Positions 36,109 through 44,478 of a DNA stretch of 64,000 nucleotides are shown here, piece by piece. A program made the position numbers and the translations under genes. The stretch is taken from contig NZ_JABVED010000005.1 of NCBI RefSeq assembly GCF_014323725.1, forward strand, positions 62,001 through 126,000, in the 5' to 3' direction. The stretch comes from Actinokineospora xionganensis. Lineage in GTDB: Bacteria; Actinomycetota; Actinomycetes; Mycobacteriales; Pseudonocardiaceae. Position 1 is the stretch's first letter, and every line of letters begins with the position of its first letter. The notes under the pieces were generated by a model. It was not told the DNA's origin, searched no databases, and saw only the letters and a program-made list of their open reading frames with translations.

Positions 36109-36906
36109 TCAGCCGGTGGGGCCGGGCTGGCACTTCGGGCAGAAGTAGGCCACCCGCTCGCGCACCCCGGATCCCTGGGTTCCGGCCACCACCCGCGACC
36201 CGCAGCGCAGACAGCCGGACCGGGTGCGACCGTAGACCCACAGCCGCCGGTCCCGTCGAGGGTCCCCAGTCGTGCACCGGTCCGGTGTCATCTTGTTGCG
36301 TTCCAACAGATCCCGACTCAGCGCGATGGCGCGTTCGCTGTCCACATCGGACACCGGGGTCCAGGGCGAGACGCCGAGCAGGTGGCAGATCTCGGCTTTG
36401 AACACGTTGCCGATCCCCGCCATGACCCGCTGGTCGAGCAGCGCGAGCCCGATTTCCCGCTCGGGACCGGCGGTCAGCCGGGCGAGTGCCTCGGCCGCGT
36501 GTTCGTCACCCCACGTCGGGTCGAGGAGGTCCGGGCCGAGATGTGCGACCAGCCTGCCTTCCTCGCCGGTGGACACCAAAGCCATCTCGTGCAACAGGAA
36601 TCCCACCGCCTGGTGCTCGGCGGTGGTGAACACGGCTCGGGCTTGGTGGGCGGGCCGACGCCAGCGCACGCCCCGCGGCTGGACCTGCCAGGTGCCGTCC
36701 AGTCCGAGGTGGCTGTGCAGGCTGAGGTCGCGGTCGAACCGGAGGAAGAGGTGCTTGCCGACAGTGTGCGGCCCGAGGACGGTGCGCCCTTTGAGGTCCA
36801 CAGTCGACAATCGAGGATGGCGGAGTTCGCCGGTGGTCAGCACACGATCGGTCAGCGCGGCGGCCAGCCTGGCCGCCGCTTGGTAGACCGTGTCGCCTTC
36901 CGGCAT
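36109..36906 (-). CDS. nei: Endonuclease VIII / formamidopyrimidine-DNA glycosylase family (Nei2)
   Basis: 265 residues. Starts MPEGDTVYQAA: Pro2 is the Schiff-base nucleophile and Glu3 the acid, with the Nei-type GDT. The helix-two-turn-helix stretch contains VMAGIGNVFKAEICHLLG with the invariant Asn, and the C-terminal zinc finger has CLRCGS and FCPKC. Excises oxidised pyrimidines and nicks the DNA. The start overlaps the stop of the LysE gene by one base, so the three genes parA-lysE-nei form a minus-strand operon. Confidence 0.93.
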   Translation of the reverse strand: MPEGDTVYQAAARLAAALTDRVLTTGELRHPRLSTVDLKGRTVLGPHTVGKHLFLRFDRDLSLHSHLGLDGTWQVQPRGVRWRRPAHQARAVFTTAEHQAVGFLLHEMALVSTGEEGRLVAHLGPDLLDPTWGDEHAAEALARLTAGPEREIGLALLDQRVMAGIGNVFKAEICHLLGVSPWTPVSDVDSERAIALSRDLLERNKMTPDRCTTGDPRRDRRLWVYGRTRSGCLRCGSRVVAGTQGSGVRERVAYFCPKCQPGPTG

Positions 36907-37520
36907 CAGCGCCCGCCCAAGGCGACCTTCAACCCGAAGGCGAGCAGCACGCTCGCCGCGACCCGCTCGGTGACCCGACGCAGCGTTGGCCTGGTGAGCG
37001 CGGTCCGGGCCTGGCCGCCGAACCAGATGAGCCCCGCCTGCCACAGCAGGCCGAGCCCGACGTGGATGGCCACCAGCAGCGCCGCCCACGCCGCGCTCGC
37101 GCTGCTCGCGGGCACGAACTGGGGGAGCAGGCTCACGTAGAACACGCCGATCTTGGGGTTGAGCAGGTTCGTCATCAGCCCGGTGCGGAACGCGCCGGAC
37201 ACCGGCACGAAGGCCTCCGGTTCCTCGCGCCGCCTCCACGACTGCCAGAGCCCGGACGCGCCGAGCCAGAGCAGATAGGCCGCACCCGCGTACCGGACGA
37301 CGTCGTAGGCGACCGGGGAGGCCGCCAGCAGGGCGGTGAGACCGGCGATGCTCGCCGTGCCCCACAGCACGCAGCCCGCGGTGATCCCGACCCCCACGGC
37401 GAACCCGGCCCGACGGCCGCCGGACAGGACCGACCGCAGGATGAGCAGCGTGTCGAGGCCCGGCGTGATGGTCAGCAGGAACGCGGCCAGGGTGTAGCCG
37501 AGAAGCGCCGCGCCGCTCAT
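36906..37520 (-). CDS. LysE/RhtB-family amino acid exporter
   Basis: 204 residues, six hydrophobic segments. N-terminal GYTLAAFLLTITPGLDTLLILR is the LysE/RhtB signature, and TGLMTNLLNPKIGVFYVSLLPQF follows at about 107-129. Likely exports an amino acid or derivative across the cytoplasmic membrane. ATG at 37520 overlaps the ParA stop (ATGA), coupling the two. No specificity can be read from sequence. Confidence 0.9.
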   Translation of the reverse strand: MSGAALLGYTLAAFLLTITPGLDTLLILRSVLSGGRRAGFAVGVGITAGCVLWGTASIAGLTALLAASPVAYDVVRYAGAAYLLWLGASGLWQSWRRREEPEAFVPVSGAFRTGLMTNLLNPKIGVFYVSLLPQFVPASSASAAWAALLVAIHVGLGLLWQAGLIWFGGQARTALTRPTLRRVTERVAASVLLAFGLKVALGGR

Positions 37521-38362
37521 TCCTGGGCCGCCTCGGCTTCGGCGGTGGGCCAGGTGACGGCGTTGTGCCTGCCTCGGCTGCCGGTGCGCAGGACGCGCGC
37601 GAGCAGGAGGTTGAACGCCAGTGACACCTCCCGCGCCCCCGGCGTCTGCCACTGGTGGATCGGCATGCACGCGCCCTGGGCCTGCTGGACCGCGAGCCGG
37701 TCGGGCAGCGCGACCGGCATGACCAGCCTCCCGAAGCTCTCCCGGAGCTCCTGGATGCGGAACTGGTGCTCGTAGGAGTGCGTGCGGACCTTGTTGACCA
37801 CCACGCCCAGCGCGACCAGGTTCGCGTTGTGCTCGTCGCGGGTGTTCTCCACCGCCTCGAACGCGCGCTGGGCGCCCGCGACCGCGTACATCGTCGGTTC
37901 GGTGACCAGCAGCGCGCCCTGGGCGGCCACCAGCGCTGAGCGGGTCAGCCTGCCCAGCGACGGCGGGCAGTCCATCAGCACCAGCTGGTAGGGCAGCTCA
38001 CCGTCGGCCAGGAGGTGTCGCAGTTCGGCGAGCGCCCGGCCCAGCTTCTCCAGCCTCCGGGCACCCGGATCAGGTTCGTTTAGGGTCTCGAGTTCCTCCG
38101 AACCGACCATGACGTCGACCTCCCCGTCCCAGGAACTCGGGGCGATCGCGGCCTTGAGGACCGATGCCGTCGGGTTCTCCAGGACGTCGGCGAGTGTCGC
38201 CTCGGTCTCGTCCGGGTCGAGTGTCTGTGTCGCGTTGCACTGTGGGTCTAGGTCGACCACCAGCGTGCGGGCCCCGCGCCGCAGCGCGGCCGACGCGAGG
38301 CCGAGCACGACCGTGGTCTTCCCCACGCCGCCTTTGAGGCTGAGCACTGCCACCGTTTGCAC
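37517..38362 (-). CDS. Orphan ParA/Soj-family ATPase
   Basis: 281 residues. Deviant Walker A LKGGVGKTTVVLGLA at residues 9-23 with the signature Lys, Walker A' VDLDPQCNATQ and Walker B LVLMDCPPSLG. No parB gene or parS-like sequence nearby, so it is not the chromosome-segregation pair. Related orphan ParA proteins (for example Rv3213c in mycobacteria) have unknown cargo. GTG at 38362 lies 7 bases after TAAGGT, a leaderless-type -10. Followed by lysE with a 4-base overlap. Confidence 0.88.
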   Translation of the reverse strand: MQTVAVLSLKGGVGKTTVVLGLASAALRRGARTLVVDLDPQCNATQTLDPDETEATLADVLENPTASVLKAAIAPSSWDGEVDVMVGSEELETLNEPDPGARRLEKLGRALAELRHLLADGELPYQLVLMDCPPSLGRLTRSALVAAQGALLVTEPTMYAVAGAQRAFEAVENTRDEHNANLVALGVVVNKVRTHSYEHQFRIQELRESFGRLVMPVALPDRLAVQQAQGACMPIHQWQTPGAREVSLAFNLLLARVLRTGSRGRHNAVTWPTAEAEAAQE

Positions 38363-38373
38363 GCCCTAGACCT

Positions 38374-38384
38374 TAGAGTCTCTA
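38374..38384. promoter_or_regulatory. Divergent promoter palindrome between parA and a methyltransferase
   Basis: TAGAGTCTCTA is a perfect 11-bp palindrome within the 34-base gap. TAAGGT (minus, 7 bases from the parA GTG) and TAGAGT (plus, 8 bases from the ATG at 38397) look like overlapping leaderless -10 elements. Confidence 0.4.
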
Positions 38385-38396
38385 GAGTTCGTTCTC

Positions 38397-39122
38397 ATGC
38401 GACCGGATGCCGTACGCCGTGTGCTCGACCTCGAGCTGACCGCTGCCCGCGAGCGGCGCGGCGGCCTAGCGCCGAGGGTGGTCGATGTCGGAGGCGGCAG
38501 CGGGGTGTTCGCCGTGCCCATGGCCGCCGCCGGCTGCGAGGTCACCGTCGTCGAGCCGAGCCCCAATGCCCTGGCCACGCTGCAGCGCCGCGCCCAGGAG
38601 GCCGGTGTGGCCGACCGGATCACCGCCGTCCAGGGCGACAGCGACGCCCTGGACCAGCTGGTGGAGCCCGGTTCGGCCGAGCTGGTCCTTGCCCACGGGC
38701 TGCTTGAGGTGGTCGACGACCCGAAGGTGACCGTCGCCGCGATGGCGGCCGTCGTGGCCCCGGGCGGGGTGCTGTCCGTGCTGGTCGCGAACCGGTTCGC
38801 GGCGATCCTGCACCGGGCGATCTCGGGCAAGCTCGTCGACGCCCGGGCCCTGCTCGACGACCCGGCCGGGGCCATCAGCGGCCCGACCGAGGCGCTCCTG
38901 CGCCGCTTCGACACCGAGGGCCTGCGCGCCCTGATCGCCGACGCGGGGCTCACCGTCGAACTGGTCCAGGGCTACGGCGTCGTCGCCGACCTGGTGCCCG
39001 GCTCGGTCCTGGAGAGCAACCCGGGCGCCCAGGAGGCGCTCGCCCAGCTGGAGCTGGTGGCCGCCACGACACCGCCGCTGCGCGACGTGGCGAGCCGCCT
39101 GCACGCCATCGCCAGGCGCTGA
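38397..39122 (+). CDS. Class I SAM-dependent methyltransferase (SmtA/CmoM-like)
   Basis: 241 residues. SAM motif VVDVGGGSGVFAVPMAAAG near 26-44, then VTVVEPSPNALATL, and ELVLAHGLLEVVDD as motif IV. The C-terminal part with ALLRRFDTEGLRALIADAGL resembles SmtA/CmoM tRNA methyltransferases, but the substrate is not certain. ATG at 38397 is consistent with leaderless transcription from TAGAGT. Short 30-base gap to dinB on the same strand. Confidence 0.85.
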   Translation: MRPDAVRRVLDLELTAARERRGGLAPRVVDVGGGSGVFAVPMAAAGCEVTVVEPSPNALATLQRRAQEAGVADRITAVQGDSDALDQLVEPGSAELVLAHGLLEVVDDPKVTVAAMAAVVAPGGVLSVLVANRFAAILHRAISGKLVDARALLDDPAGAISGPTEALLRRFDTEGLRALIADAGLTVELVQGYGVVADLVPGSVLESNPGAQEALAQLELVAATTPPLRDVASRLHAIARR

Positions 39123-39152
39123 CTGTCGGCTCCCTGTGGTTGGCTCAGGGCC

Positions 39153-40430
39153 ATGGGCAGAAGCGGCGACCTGCCAAGAGGGCTGGTCGAGAGATTCAAG
39201 GCGCGCGACGGCGAGTGGCCGGACGACACCGGCTGCACGATGCTGCACGCCGACATGGACGCCTTCTACGCCTCGGTGGAGATCCGCAGGCGCCCGGAGC
39301 TGCGTGAGCGGCCGGTCATCGTCGGCGGGGTGGGCGCCCGGGGCGTGGTGTCGGCGGCCAACTACATCGCCCGCACCTTCGGCGTGCGATCGGCCATGCC
39401 GACCGGTCAGGCCCGCAGGCTGTGCCCGCAGGCGGTGTTCCTGCCGCCGAGCTTCGAGCTCTACCAGGAGGTCTCCAGCGGCGTGCTGGCGATCTTCCGC
39501 GACCTGACCCCGATGGTCGAGCCACTGAGCCTGGACGAGGCGTTCCTGGACGTCTCCGGCTCGCTGCGCAGGCTGCGCACCACCCCCGCGGCCCTGGGTG
39601 CGGAGATCCGCCGCCGCGTCCAGGAGGAGTTCGGCATCACCTGCTCGGTCGGCGTCGGCCCGACGAAGTTCGTCGCGAAACTGGCGTCGGGCCTGGCCAA
39701 GCCGGACGGCATGCTCGTGGTGCCGCGGGACCAGGTCACCGAGTTCCTGCACCCACTGCCTGTCTCGGCCCTGTGGGGCGTCGGCAAGAAGACCGCCGAA
39801 CGCCTCTTCGACGTCGGCCTGGAGACTGTCGCGGATGTGGCCGCCACCCCCTTGCCGCGCCTGAAACGCATGCTGGGCGTGGCCCTGTCCGAACACCTCC
39901 ACGCCCTCGCGAACGGCCACGACAGCCGCGCGGTGGTGGCGGAGACAGCGGAGAAGTCAGTCGGCGCCGAGGAAACCTTCGAGATCGACCACTACGACCG
40001 CGACCTGCTCAAACGCGAACTCCTACGCCTCTCCGAACGCACCGTGGCAACCCTGCGCGCACGCGGCCTGCGCGGCAGAACGGTCTCGATCAAGGTGCGG
40101 TACGCCGACTTCACCACGATCACCCGGTCACGGACCCTGCCGGTCCCGACAGACGTCACCCGCGAGGTCTACCAAACCGCCTGCAAACTCCTCGACGAAC
40201 AGGTCCCACCGGGCGCTGTCCGGCTGATCGGGGTCCGGATGGAACAACTCGGCCAGGGCGAGGGCGGCCAGTTGCTGCTGGACACCCCGGAACAGGGCTG
40301 GCGGGAAGCCGAACAGGCCGCGGACAAGGCCCGGTCGAAGTTCGGCACCGCCGCCGTACGCCCGGCGGCCTTACTGGGCGCCCGACCGGAGCGAGCCGGC
40401 GCCACAGAACCCAAACCCGCCAAGTCCTAG
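39153..40430 (+). CDS. dinB: DNA polymerase IV (Y-family)
   Basis: 425 residues. Catalytic carboxylates in LHADMDAFYASVE and SLDEAFLDVSG, followed by SVGVGPTKFVAKLAS and the helix-hairpin-helix LWGVGKKTAERL; little-finger domain from about 250. Error-prone translesion synthesis in the cytoplasm. The chain begins about 28 residues before the catalytic strand, as in mycobacterial DinX. A possible clamp-binding motif is QLLLDT near the C-terminus, which is only a weak match. No LexA box was seen just upstream. Ends tail-to-tail with the sirtuin. Confidence 0.93.
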   Translation: MGRSGDLPRGLVERFKARDGEWPDDTGCTMLHADMDAFYASVEIRRRPELRERPVIVGGVGARGVVSAANYIARTFGVRSAMPTGQARRLCPQAVFLPPSFELYQEVSSGVLAIFRDLTPMVEPLSLDEAFLDVSGSLRRLRTTPAALGAEIRRRVQEEFGITCSVGVGPTKFVAKLASGLAKPDGMLVVPRDQVTEFLHPLPVSALWGVGKKTAERLFDVGLETVADVAATPLPRLKRMLGVALSEHLHALANGHDSRAVVAETAEKSVGAEETFEIDHYDRDLLKRELLRLSERTVATLRARGLRGRTVSIKVRYADFTTITRSRTLPVPTDVTREVYQTACKLLDEQVPPGAVRLIGVRMEQLGQGEGGQLLLDTPEQGWREAEQAADKARSKFGTAAVRPAALLGARPERAGATEPKPAKS

Positions 40431-40508
40431 ACACCGGATCAAGGCGAACCACCCGAACAGACCACCGACAGCCAATCCGGCCACCACCCCACCAGGGCGG
40501 GAGCAAGA

Positions 40509-41246
40509 TCAGCCCAAAAGATCAGGCAACACGCTCGACAACGGCCCACGCACCACAACCTCCGCCACCCCGTCATAAGGCGTCGCCGAAGCGTTGCACA
40601 CAACCACCGCAGCACCAGCCTGAGCTGCCAGCCCGACCAACCCCGCAGCGGGCTGCACGGTCAACGAACTTCCCACCGCCATCAGCAGTTCCGCCGACTC
40701 CACGACCGCCCGCGCCTCATCCAGCACCGCCCGGTCCAGGGCCTGCCCGAACGACACCGTCGCCGATTTCAGGATCCCGCCGCACCGCGGGCAGGGTGGG
40801 TCCGCGTCTCCCGCCGCCACCCGGTCCAGTGCTTCCCGCATCGGCCGCACGTCGGCGCAGGACAGGCACACCGTGTCGAAGATCGTCCCGTGCAACTCGA
40901 TCACCCGTCTCGACCCGGCGCGCTGGTGGAGCCGATCGATGTTCTGGGTCACGATCGCCGCGAGGCGTCCGGCGTGTTCCAGCCGCGTCAGCGCCAGGTG
41001 CGCCGCGTTGGGTTCCGCCGTCCACGCCGGATGCACGAGTCGGGCCTGCCAGGTTTGCGCGCGCAGCGCCGGATCTCGTTGGTACTCGCGGAGATTCGAC
41101 ATCCGCTGGGCGTCGGGATTCTTCGTCCACAGCCCGTCGGGACCACGGAAATCCGGGATCCCCGAGTCGGTCGAGATGCCCGCCCCGGACAGCACGACGA
41201 TCCGATCCGCCGCCGCGATCAGCTTACGCGCCCGATCCGTGCCCAT
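40509..41246 (-). CDS. NAD-dependent protein deacetylase (sirtuin, CobB-like)
   Basis: 245 residues. NAD-binding GAGISTDSGIPDFRG near 21-35, catalytic His in TQNIDRLHQRAG...ELHGTI, and a four-Cys zinc site CLSC...CPRC. Deacylates lysines of metabolic enzymes using NAD. A typical target is acetyl-CoA synthetase, acetylated by PatA; patA and acuC are present at the left end of this window. Single gene, convergent with dinB; the 78-base gap shows nothing. Confidence 0.92.
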   Translation of the reverse strand: MGTDRARKLIAAADRIVVLSGAGISTDSGIPDFRGPDGLWTKNPDAQRMSNLREYQRDPALRAQTWQARLVHPAWTAEPNAAHLALTRLEHAGRLAAIVTQNIDRLHQRAGSRRVIELHGTIFDTVCLSCADVRPMREALDRVAAGDADPPCPRCGGILKSATVSFGQALDRAVLDEARAVVESAELLMAVGSSLTVQPAAGLVGLAAQAGAAVVVCNASATPYDGVAEVVVRGPLSSVLPDLLG

Positions 41247-41357
41247 CCGAAAATGATGTCACGGGTAGGGCTTCGACCCCCGACGCCGAACCCCCTAACC
41301 CGTACTGATCATCTCGCGCACGGCACTCGTTCGTCCGTAAATCACCACGACGACGCG

Positions 41358-41400
41358 TACCTCCGGTAATCAATTCGCTACCCCAAGATCACCGGAGGTA
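41358..41400 (+). promoter_or_regulatory. Inverted repeat overlapping the ribosome-binding site
   Basis: TACCTCCGGT (41358-41367) is the exact complement of ACCGGAGGTA (41391-41400), which contains the GGAGG site 8-12 bases before the ATG at 41408. In RNA the hairpin (23-base loop) would hide the ribosome-binding site. Confidence 0.6.
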
Positions 41401-41407
41401 GCAGCTG

Positions 41408-42361
41408 ATGAAGTCCTTACGCCGCTTGGCCGCGCTGGGCGCGGGTCTGGTCACCACCGCTTCCCTGCTCGTGGTGACCGCGCCCACCGCGGCCGCGGTC
41501 ACCGACCTGGAGTTGGCGACCCGCTGGGCGCCCATCCACTACCAGGACACCGACTCGTCCGACTACGACGCCGATTACCTCTCCAAGATCGATTTCGATC
41601 TCGAATGGGACACCCTGAACAACTGGGAGCATCAGGACGACGTGCTCTCCCGGCTGACCGGCACGGTCTACTACTCGGTCGTGGAGACCTCGACCCACTG
41701 GTTCCTCGGCTACGGCTTCTACCACCCGCGCGACTGGGAGGACTTCTCCGACCCGTTCGGCATCTACACCCACGAGAACGACATGGAGGGCGTCGTCCTC
41801 ACCGTGCGCCGTGACGGGTCGTACTACGGCAAGTTCGAGGCAATGGTGACCGTCGCGCACACCGACTTCTACTCCTACGTGCCCGCGGGCAGCACCTTCA
41901 CCAGCGGTCGGGAGAACGTCGACGGCACCGTGCCGATGCGGACCTACAACGGTGTCGCGCACCCCACCACCCGCCAGGAGGCGAAGGGGCACGGCGTCTA
42001 CGCCTGGAACGGCGCCGAGTTCCCCGGCGGCGACGGCGTCGTCTACTACCCGAGTGGCGCCGCCGAGGTGCCGTCGAGCGGCAACGACCGCTTCGTCGGC
42101 TACCAACTGGTGAACGTCTTCGCCGCCGACGGCCTGTGGGCGCGCCGCGCGAACACGGCGACTTTCGCCGGCTACGGGACGTTCCGCGGCGACAATGGCA
42201 AGGACAACGCCGCGAACGCCCCGTGGGGCTGGGACGACGGCAACGACGGCGGCGACATCCCGCGCGGCATGATCGCCACCGACCCCGCCTACCTCGTGGC
42301 CCAGTACTTCGCGGGTGAAGGCTCGTTCAGCCTTGCCTACACCCGAAACTCCTACCGTTAG
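41408..42361 (+). CDS. Secreted protein of unknown function with HENDMEG motif
   Basis: 317 residues. Sec signal peptide with twin positive region (KSLRR) and cleavage expected after TAAA near residue 35. The mature part starts DLELATRWAPIHYQDTD and contains FGIYTHENDMEGVVLTV near 119-135, which recalls the HxxDWE motif of Vps62- and NPP1-like secreted proteins, with Met for Trp. Acidic and aromatic-rich throughout; ends with YTRNSYR. No enzyme can be named. Translation may be controlled by the hairpin over its GGAGG. Followed by a SigF-type promoter 5 bases after the stop. Confidence 0.75.
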   Translation: MKSLRRLAALGAGLVTTASLLVVTAPTAAAVTDLELATRWAPIHYQDTDSSDYDADYLSKIDFDLEWDTLNNWEHQDDVLSRLTGTVYYSVVETSTHWFLGYGFYHPRDWEDFSDPFGIYTHENDMEGVVLTVRRDGSYYGKFEAMVTVAHTDFYSYVPAGSTFTSGRENVDGTVPMRTYNGVAHPTTRQEAKGHGVYAWNGAEFPGGDGVVYYPSGAAEVPSSGNDRFVGYQLVNVFAADGLWARRANTATFAGYGTFRGDNGKDNAANAPWGWDDGNDGGDIPRGMIATDPAYLVAQYFAGEGSFSLAYTRNSYR

Positions 42362-42365
42362 CCGA

Positions 42366-42391
42366 GTTTGACGCGCGCGCGCCGGGGGTAC
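42366..42391 (+). promoter_or_regulatory. SigF-type promoter of the rsbW-sigF operon
   Basis: GTTT (42366-42369), 16 bases, GGGTAC (42386-42391): a match to the SigF/SigB-group consensus GTTT-N14-17-GGGTAT/C. It lies 132 bases before the anti-sigma gene and suggests autoregulation. Confidence 0.65.
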
Positions 42392-42523
42392 ACACCATCC
42401 GGATCCGCGCGTGCGAACGCGTCATCGTGAGCGGGGTGGCGGCGCCAGGGCGCCGCCACCCCGCTTTCGCCTCGTCCGGCGCGGTACGTTGCCGGATCGG
42501 ACCAGGAGCGCCAGGAGGAACAA

Positions 42524-42955
42524 GTGTCAGAGGTCGAGACCAATGCGGCGGCTCACGCGTCGGGAGTGCGCGGCGCCGACGTCCGGGTGAGCGCCGACGC
42601 CGAACAGGTGCCGCTGATCCGCTCGTTCGCGGCGGACATCGCGATGCGCCTCGATTTCGATCTCGACGCCATCGAGGACGTGCGCATGGCGGTCGACGAG
42701 GCATGCTCGCTGCTGGTGCGGGCGGCCGTGCCGGACTCGTCGCTGTTCTGTGCTTTCGAACTGCTCGAAGACACGCTGCGGGTTCGCGTCCATGTCGACG
42801 CCAAGAGCCCGATGCCGCCCTCGGCGGACCGGATGAGCTGGCAGATCCTGACCGCGCTCGCGTCATCGGTCACGGAGAACGTCGAGGCGACCGGGGACGG
42901 GCACCGCGTGTCGATCGAGTTGGTGACCCGCACCGGGGAAGCGGCGGCCCGGTGA
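42524..42955 (+). CDS. rsbW: Anti-sigma-F factor, RsbW-like serine kinase/ATPase
   Basis: 143 residues. GHKL/HATPase fold with N-box DVRMAVDEACSLLVRA near 52-67 and flanking strands typical of RsbW/UsfX. Binds and inhibits SigF; released when an unphosphorylated STAS antagonist binds, and may phosphorylate it. GTG at 42524 follows GGAGG by 5 bases. The stop overlaps the sigF start (GTGA), ensuring matched synthesis. The second ATP motif is degenerate, as in many actinobacterial homologues, so kinase activity is uncertain. Confidence 0.88.
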   Translation: MSEVETNAAAHASGVRGADVRVSADAEQVPLIRSFAADIAMRLDFDLDAIEDVRMAVDEACSLLVRAAVPDSSLFCAFELLEDTLRVRVHVDAKSPMPPSADRMSWQILTALASSVTENVEATGDGHRVSIELVTRTGEAAAR

Positions 42956-43710
42956 CCGAGTCCCACGCCACGCAGCGCGAGGACGCCCGGTTCGACAAGT
43001 TGGCCCGTCTCCCCGACGGTGATCCACGTCGGGTCGCGCTGCGCACCGAGTTGGTCGAGGCCTACATGGACCTCGCCCGCAACCTCGCGCGCAAGTTCGA
43101 CCGCCGCGGCGACCAGCTCGAAGACCTGGTCCAGGTGGCCACGATCGGGCTGATCAAGTCCATCGACCGGTTCGAGCCCGCCAAGGGCAATTTCTACGGC
43201 TTCGCCATACCGACCATCATGGGCGAGCTCCGCAGGCACTTCCGCGACACCGGATGGGCCGTGCGGGTGCCGCGCCAGCTCAAGGAGCTGCATGTCACCG
43301 TCGCCGCGGGTCGTGCCGAGCTGACCCAGCAGCTGGGCCGCGCGCCCAAGCCCAGTGAACTCGCCGACCATCTCGGGCTGACCAGGGAACAGGTCTACGA
43401 GACGCTCATGGCGGGCGCGTCCAAGGAAGGCTCCTCGCTCGACGCGCGGCTCGCCGAACCCAACGGCGACCGGTTCGGGTATGAGGACGACGAGCTCAAC
43501 CAGGTCGACAACCGCCGGGCGCTGCAGCCGCTGCTGGCCGAGCTGACCGAACGGGAACAGAAAATCATCCTGCTCAGATTCGTCCGCGGGATGAGCCAGG
43601 CCGACATCGCGCGCCGCGTCGGCGTCTCGCAGATGCAGGTTTCGCGACTGCTCACGAAGATCCTCGAGCGGCTGCGCGCGGGCCTGGGCGAGGACAGCAT
43701 GGTGCGCTGA
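42952..43710 (+). CDS. sigF: RNA polymerase sigma factor SigF (SigB/SigF/SigG group)
   Basis: 252 residues. Region 2: DLARNLARKFDRRGDQLEDLVQVATIGLIKSIDRF-type sequence; region 3 PSELADHLGLTREQVYETL; region 4 LTEREQKIILLRFVRGMSQ and ADIARRVGVSQMQVSRLL. Group 3 sigma factor directing stress or developmental genes from GTTT-N16-GGGTAT promoters. GTG start overlaps the anti-sigma gene. A SigF-type promoter precedes the pair, giving positive feedback. Other SigF-type promoters lie before whiB and the HATPase downstream. Confidence 0.93.
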   Translation: MTESHATQREDARFDKLARLPDGDPRRVALRTELVEAYMDLARNLARKFDRRGDQLEDLVQVATIGLIKSIDRFEPAKGNFYGFAIPTIMGELRRHFRDTGWAVRVPRQLKELHVTVAAGRAELTQQLGRAPKPSELADHLGLTREQVYETLMAGASKEGSSLDARLAEPNGDRFGYEDDELNQVDNRRALQPLLAELTEREQKIILLRFVRGMSQADIARRVGVSQMQVSRLLTKILERLRAGLGEDSMVR

Positions 43711-43714
43711 TGGA

Positions 43715-44011
43715 TCAGCTGACCCGAATCTGCCTGCGGCGGTGGGCGATCAGCGCCCGCCGCTCGCCCTCGCCCATCGCGCCCCAGATGCCGTATGGCT
43801 CCTGGACGCTCAGCGCGTGCTCGCGGCACTGCTCCAGCACCGGGCAGGCGCGGCAGATCGCCTTGGCGCGGGCTTCGCGGGCGGCCCTCGCCGGGCCGCG
43901 CTCGGCGTCGGGGTGGAAGAAGACCACGCTGTCGACCCCGCGGCAGGACCCCTTGGTCTGCCATTCCCATTCGGTCGTGACGGGCTTGGGCAGGCGGGTG
44001 ATCTCGGCCAT
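43715..44011 (-). CDS. WhiB-family Fe-S regulator, WhiD/WhiB3-like
   Basis: 98 residues. Four cluster cysteines (GSCRG; CRACPVLEQC), the G[VI]WGG-like turn YGIWGAMGEGERRAL and a basic C-terminus (HRRRQIR). The spacer SVVFFHPDAERGPARAAREA matches the WhiB3/WhiD branch more than WhiB1, 2 or 4. Wbl proteins bind a 4Fe-4S cluster and region 4 of the principal sigma factor. ATG at 44011 has GGAAGGG upstream. It has a near-perfect SigF promoter, so it should be induced with the SigF response. Convergent with sigF, 4 bases apart. Confidence 0.9.
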   Translation of the reverse strand: MAEITRLPKPVTTEWEWQTKGSCRGVDSVVFFHPDAERGPARAAREARAKAICRACPVLEQCREHALSVQEPYGIWGAMGEGERRALIAHRRRQIRVS

Positions 44012-44060
44012 CGTGACCCTTCCTTGTGGCCCCGCCATCGCGCGGGGAAGTGATCATCAG

Positions 44061-44086
44061 ATACCCGGTGCCCGCATGGACCAAAC
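44061..44086 (-). promoter_or_regulatory. SigF-type promoter of whiB
   Basis: Minus strand GTTT (44083-44086), 16 bases, GGGTAT (44061-44066), about 50 bases before the whiB ATG. Exact consensus and spacing for the SigF group. Confidence 0.75.
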
Positions 44087-44166
44087 TGTGCTCAGCGTTC
44101 GCACAGTGATCGGCCTTGCGGAAACACCGTGACAAACCCGAATTACCCGGTCGGAAAGGATCGATA

Positions 44167-44478
44167 GTGGAGATCAACAGCGAGGGTCTCGACCCGGTGA
44201 TCGTGTCCGTGGAGGGTGAGGTCGACCTCGCCACGTCGCCGCGGCTCGAGCAGGCACTCGACGAGGCGCTCTCGTCCTCCGGGGCCACCGGGGTGTGCGT
44301 CGACCTGTCAAAAGTCGAGTTCATGGACTCCGCGGGCCTGCGGGTTCTGGTCGCCGCGCGGCGCCGGGCCGACGGGTCGGGGCTGTCGATGACCCTGCGT
44401 GAGCCGCACGACCGGGTCCGCCGAATCATCGAGATCACGGGCCTCGCGGAGGTGTTCGGGCTCGCGAGAAATTCGTGA
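44167..44478 (+). CDS. STAS-domain anti-anti-sigma factor
   Basis: 103 residues. STAS fold with the phosphorylation site VEFMDSAGLRVLVAARR near 58-74; the Ser in MDSAGL is the residue modified by RsbW-type kinases. Would release SigF from its anti-sigma factor when dephosphorylated. GTG at 44167 with GGAAAGGA upstream gives the normal length. Sits between whiB (divergent) and a HATPase gene on the same strand. The cognate kinase could be the RsbW-like protein at 42.5 kb or the HATPase next door. Confidence 0.9.
   Translation: MEINSEGLDPVIVSVEGEVDLATSPRLEQALDEALSSSGATGVCVDLSKVEFMDSAGLRVLVAARRRADGSGLSMTLREPHDRVRRIIEITGLAEVFGLARNS

Noticed and set aside
39123-39152. LexA box before dinB
   Set aside because: Looked for because dinB is often SOS-controlled; no TCGAAC-N4-GTTCGA-like sequence is present in the gap.
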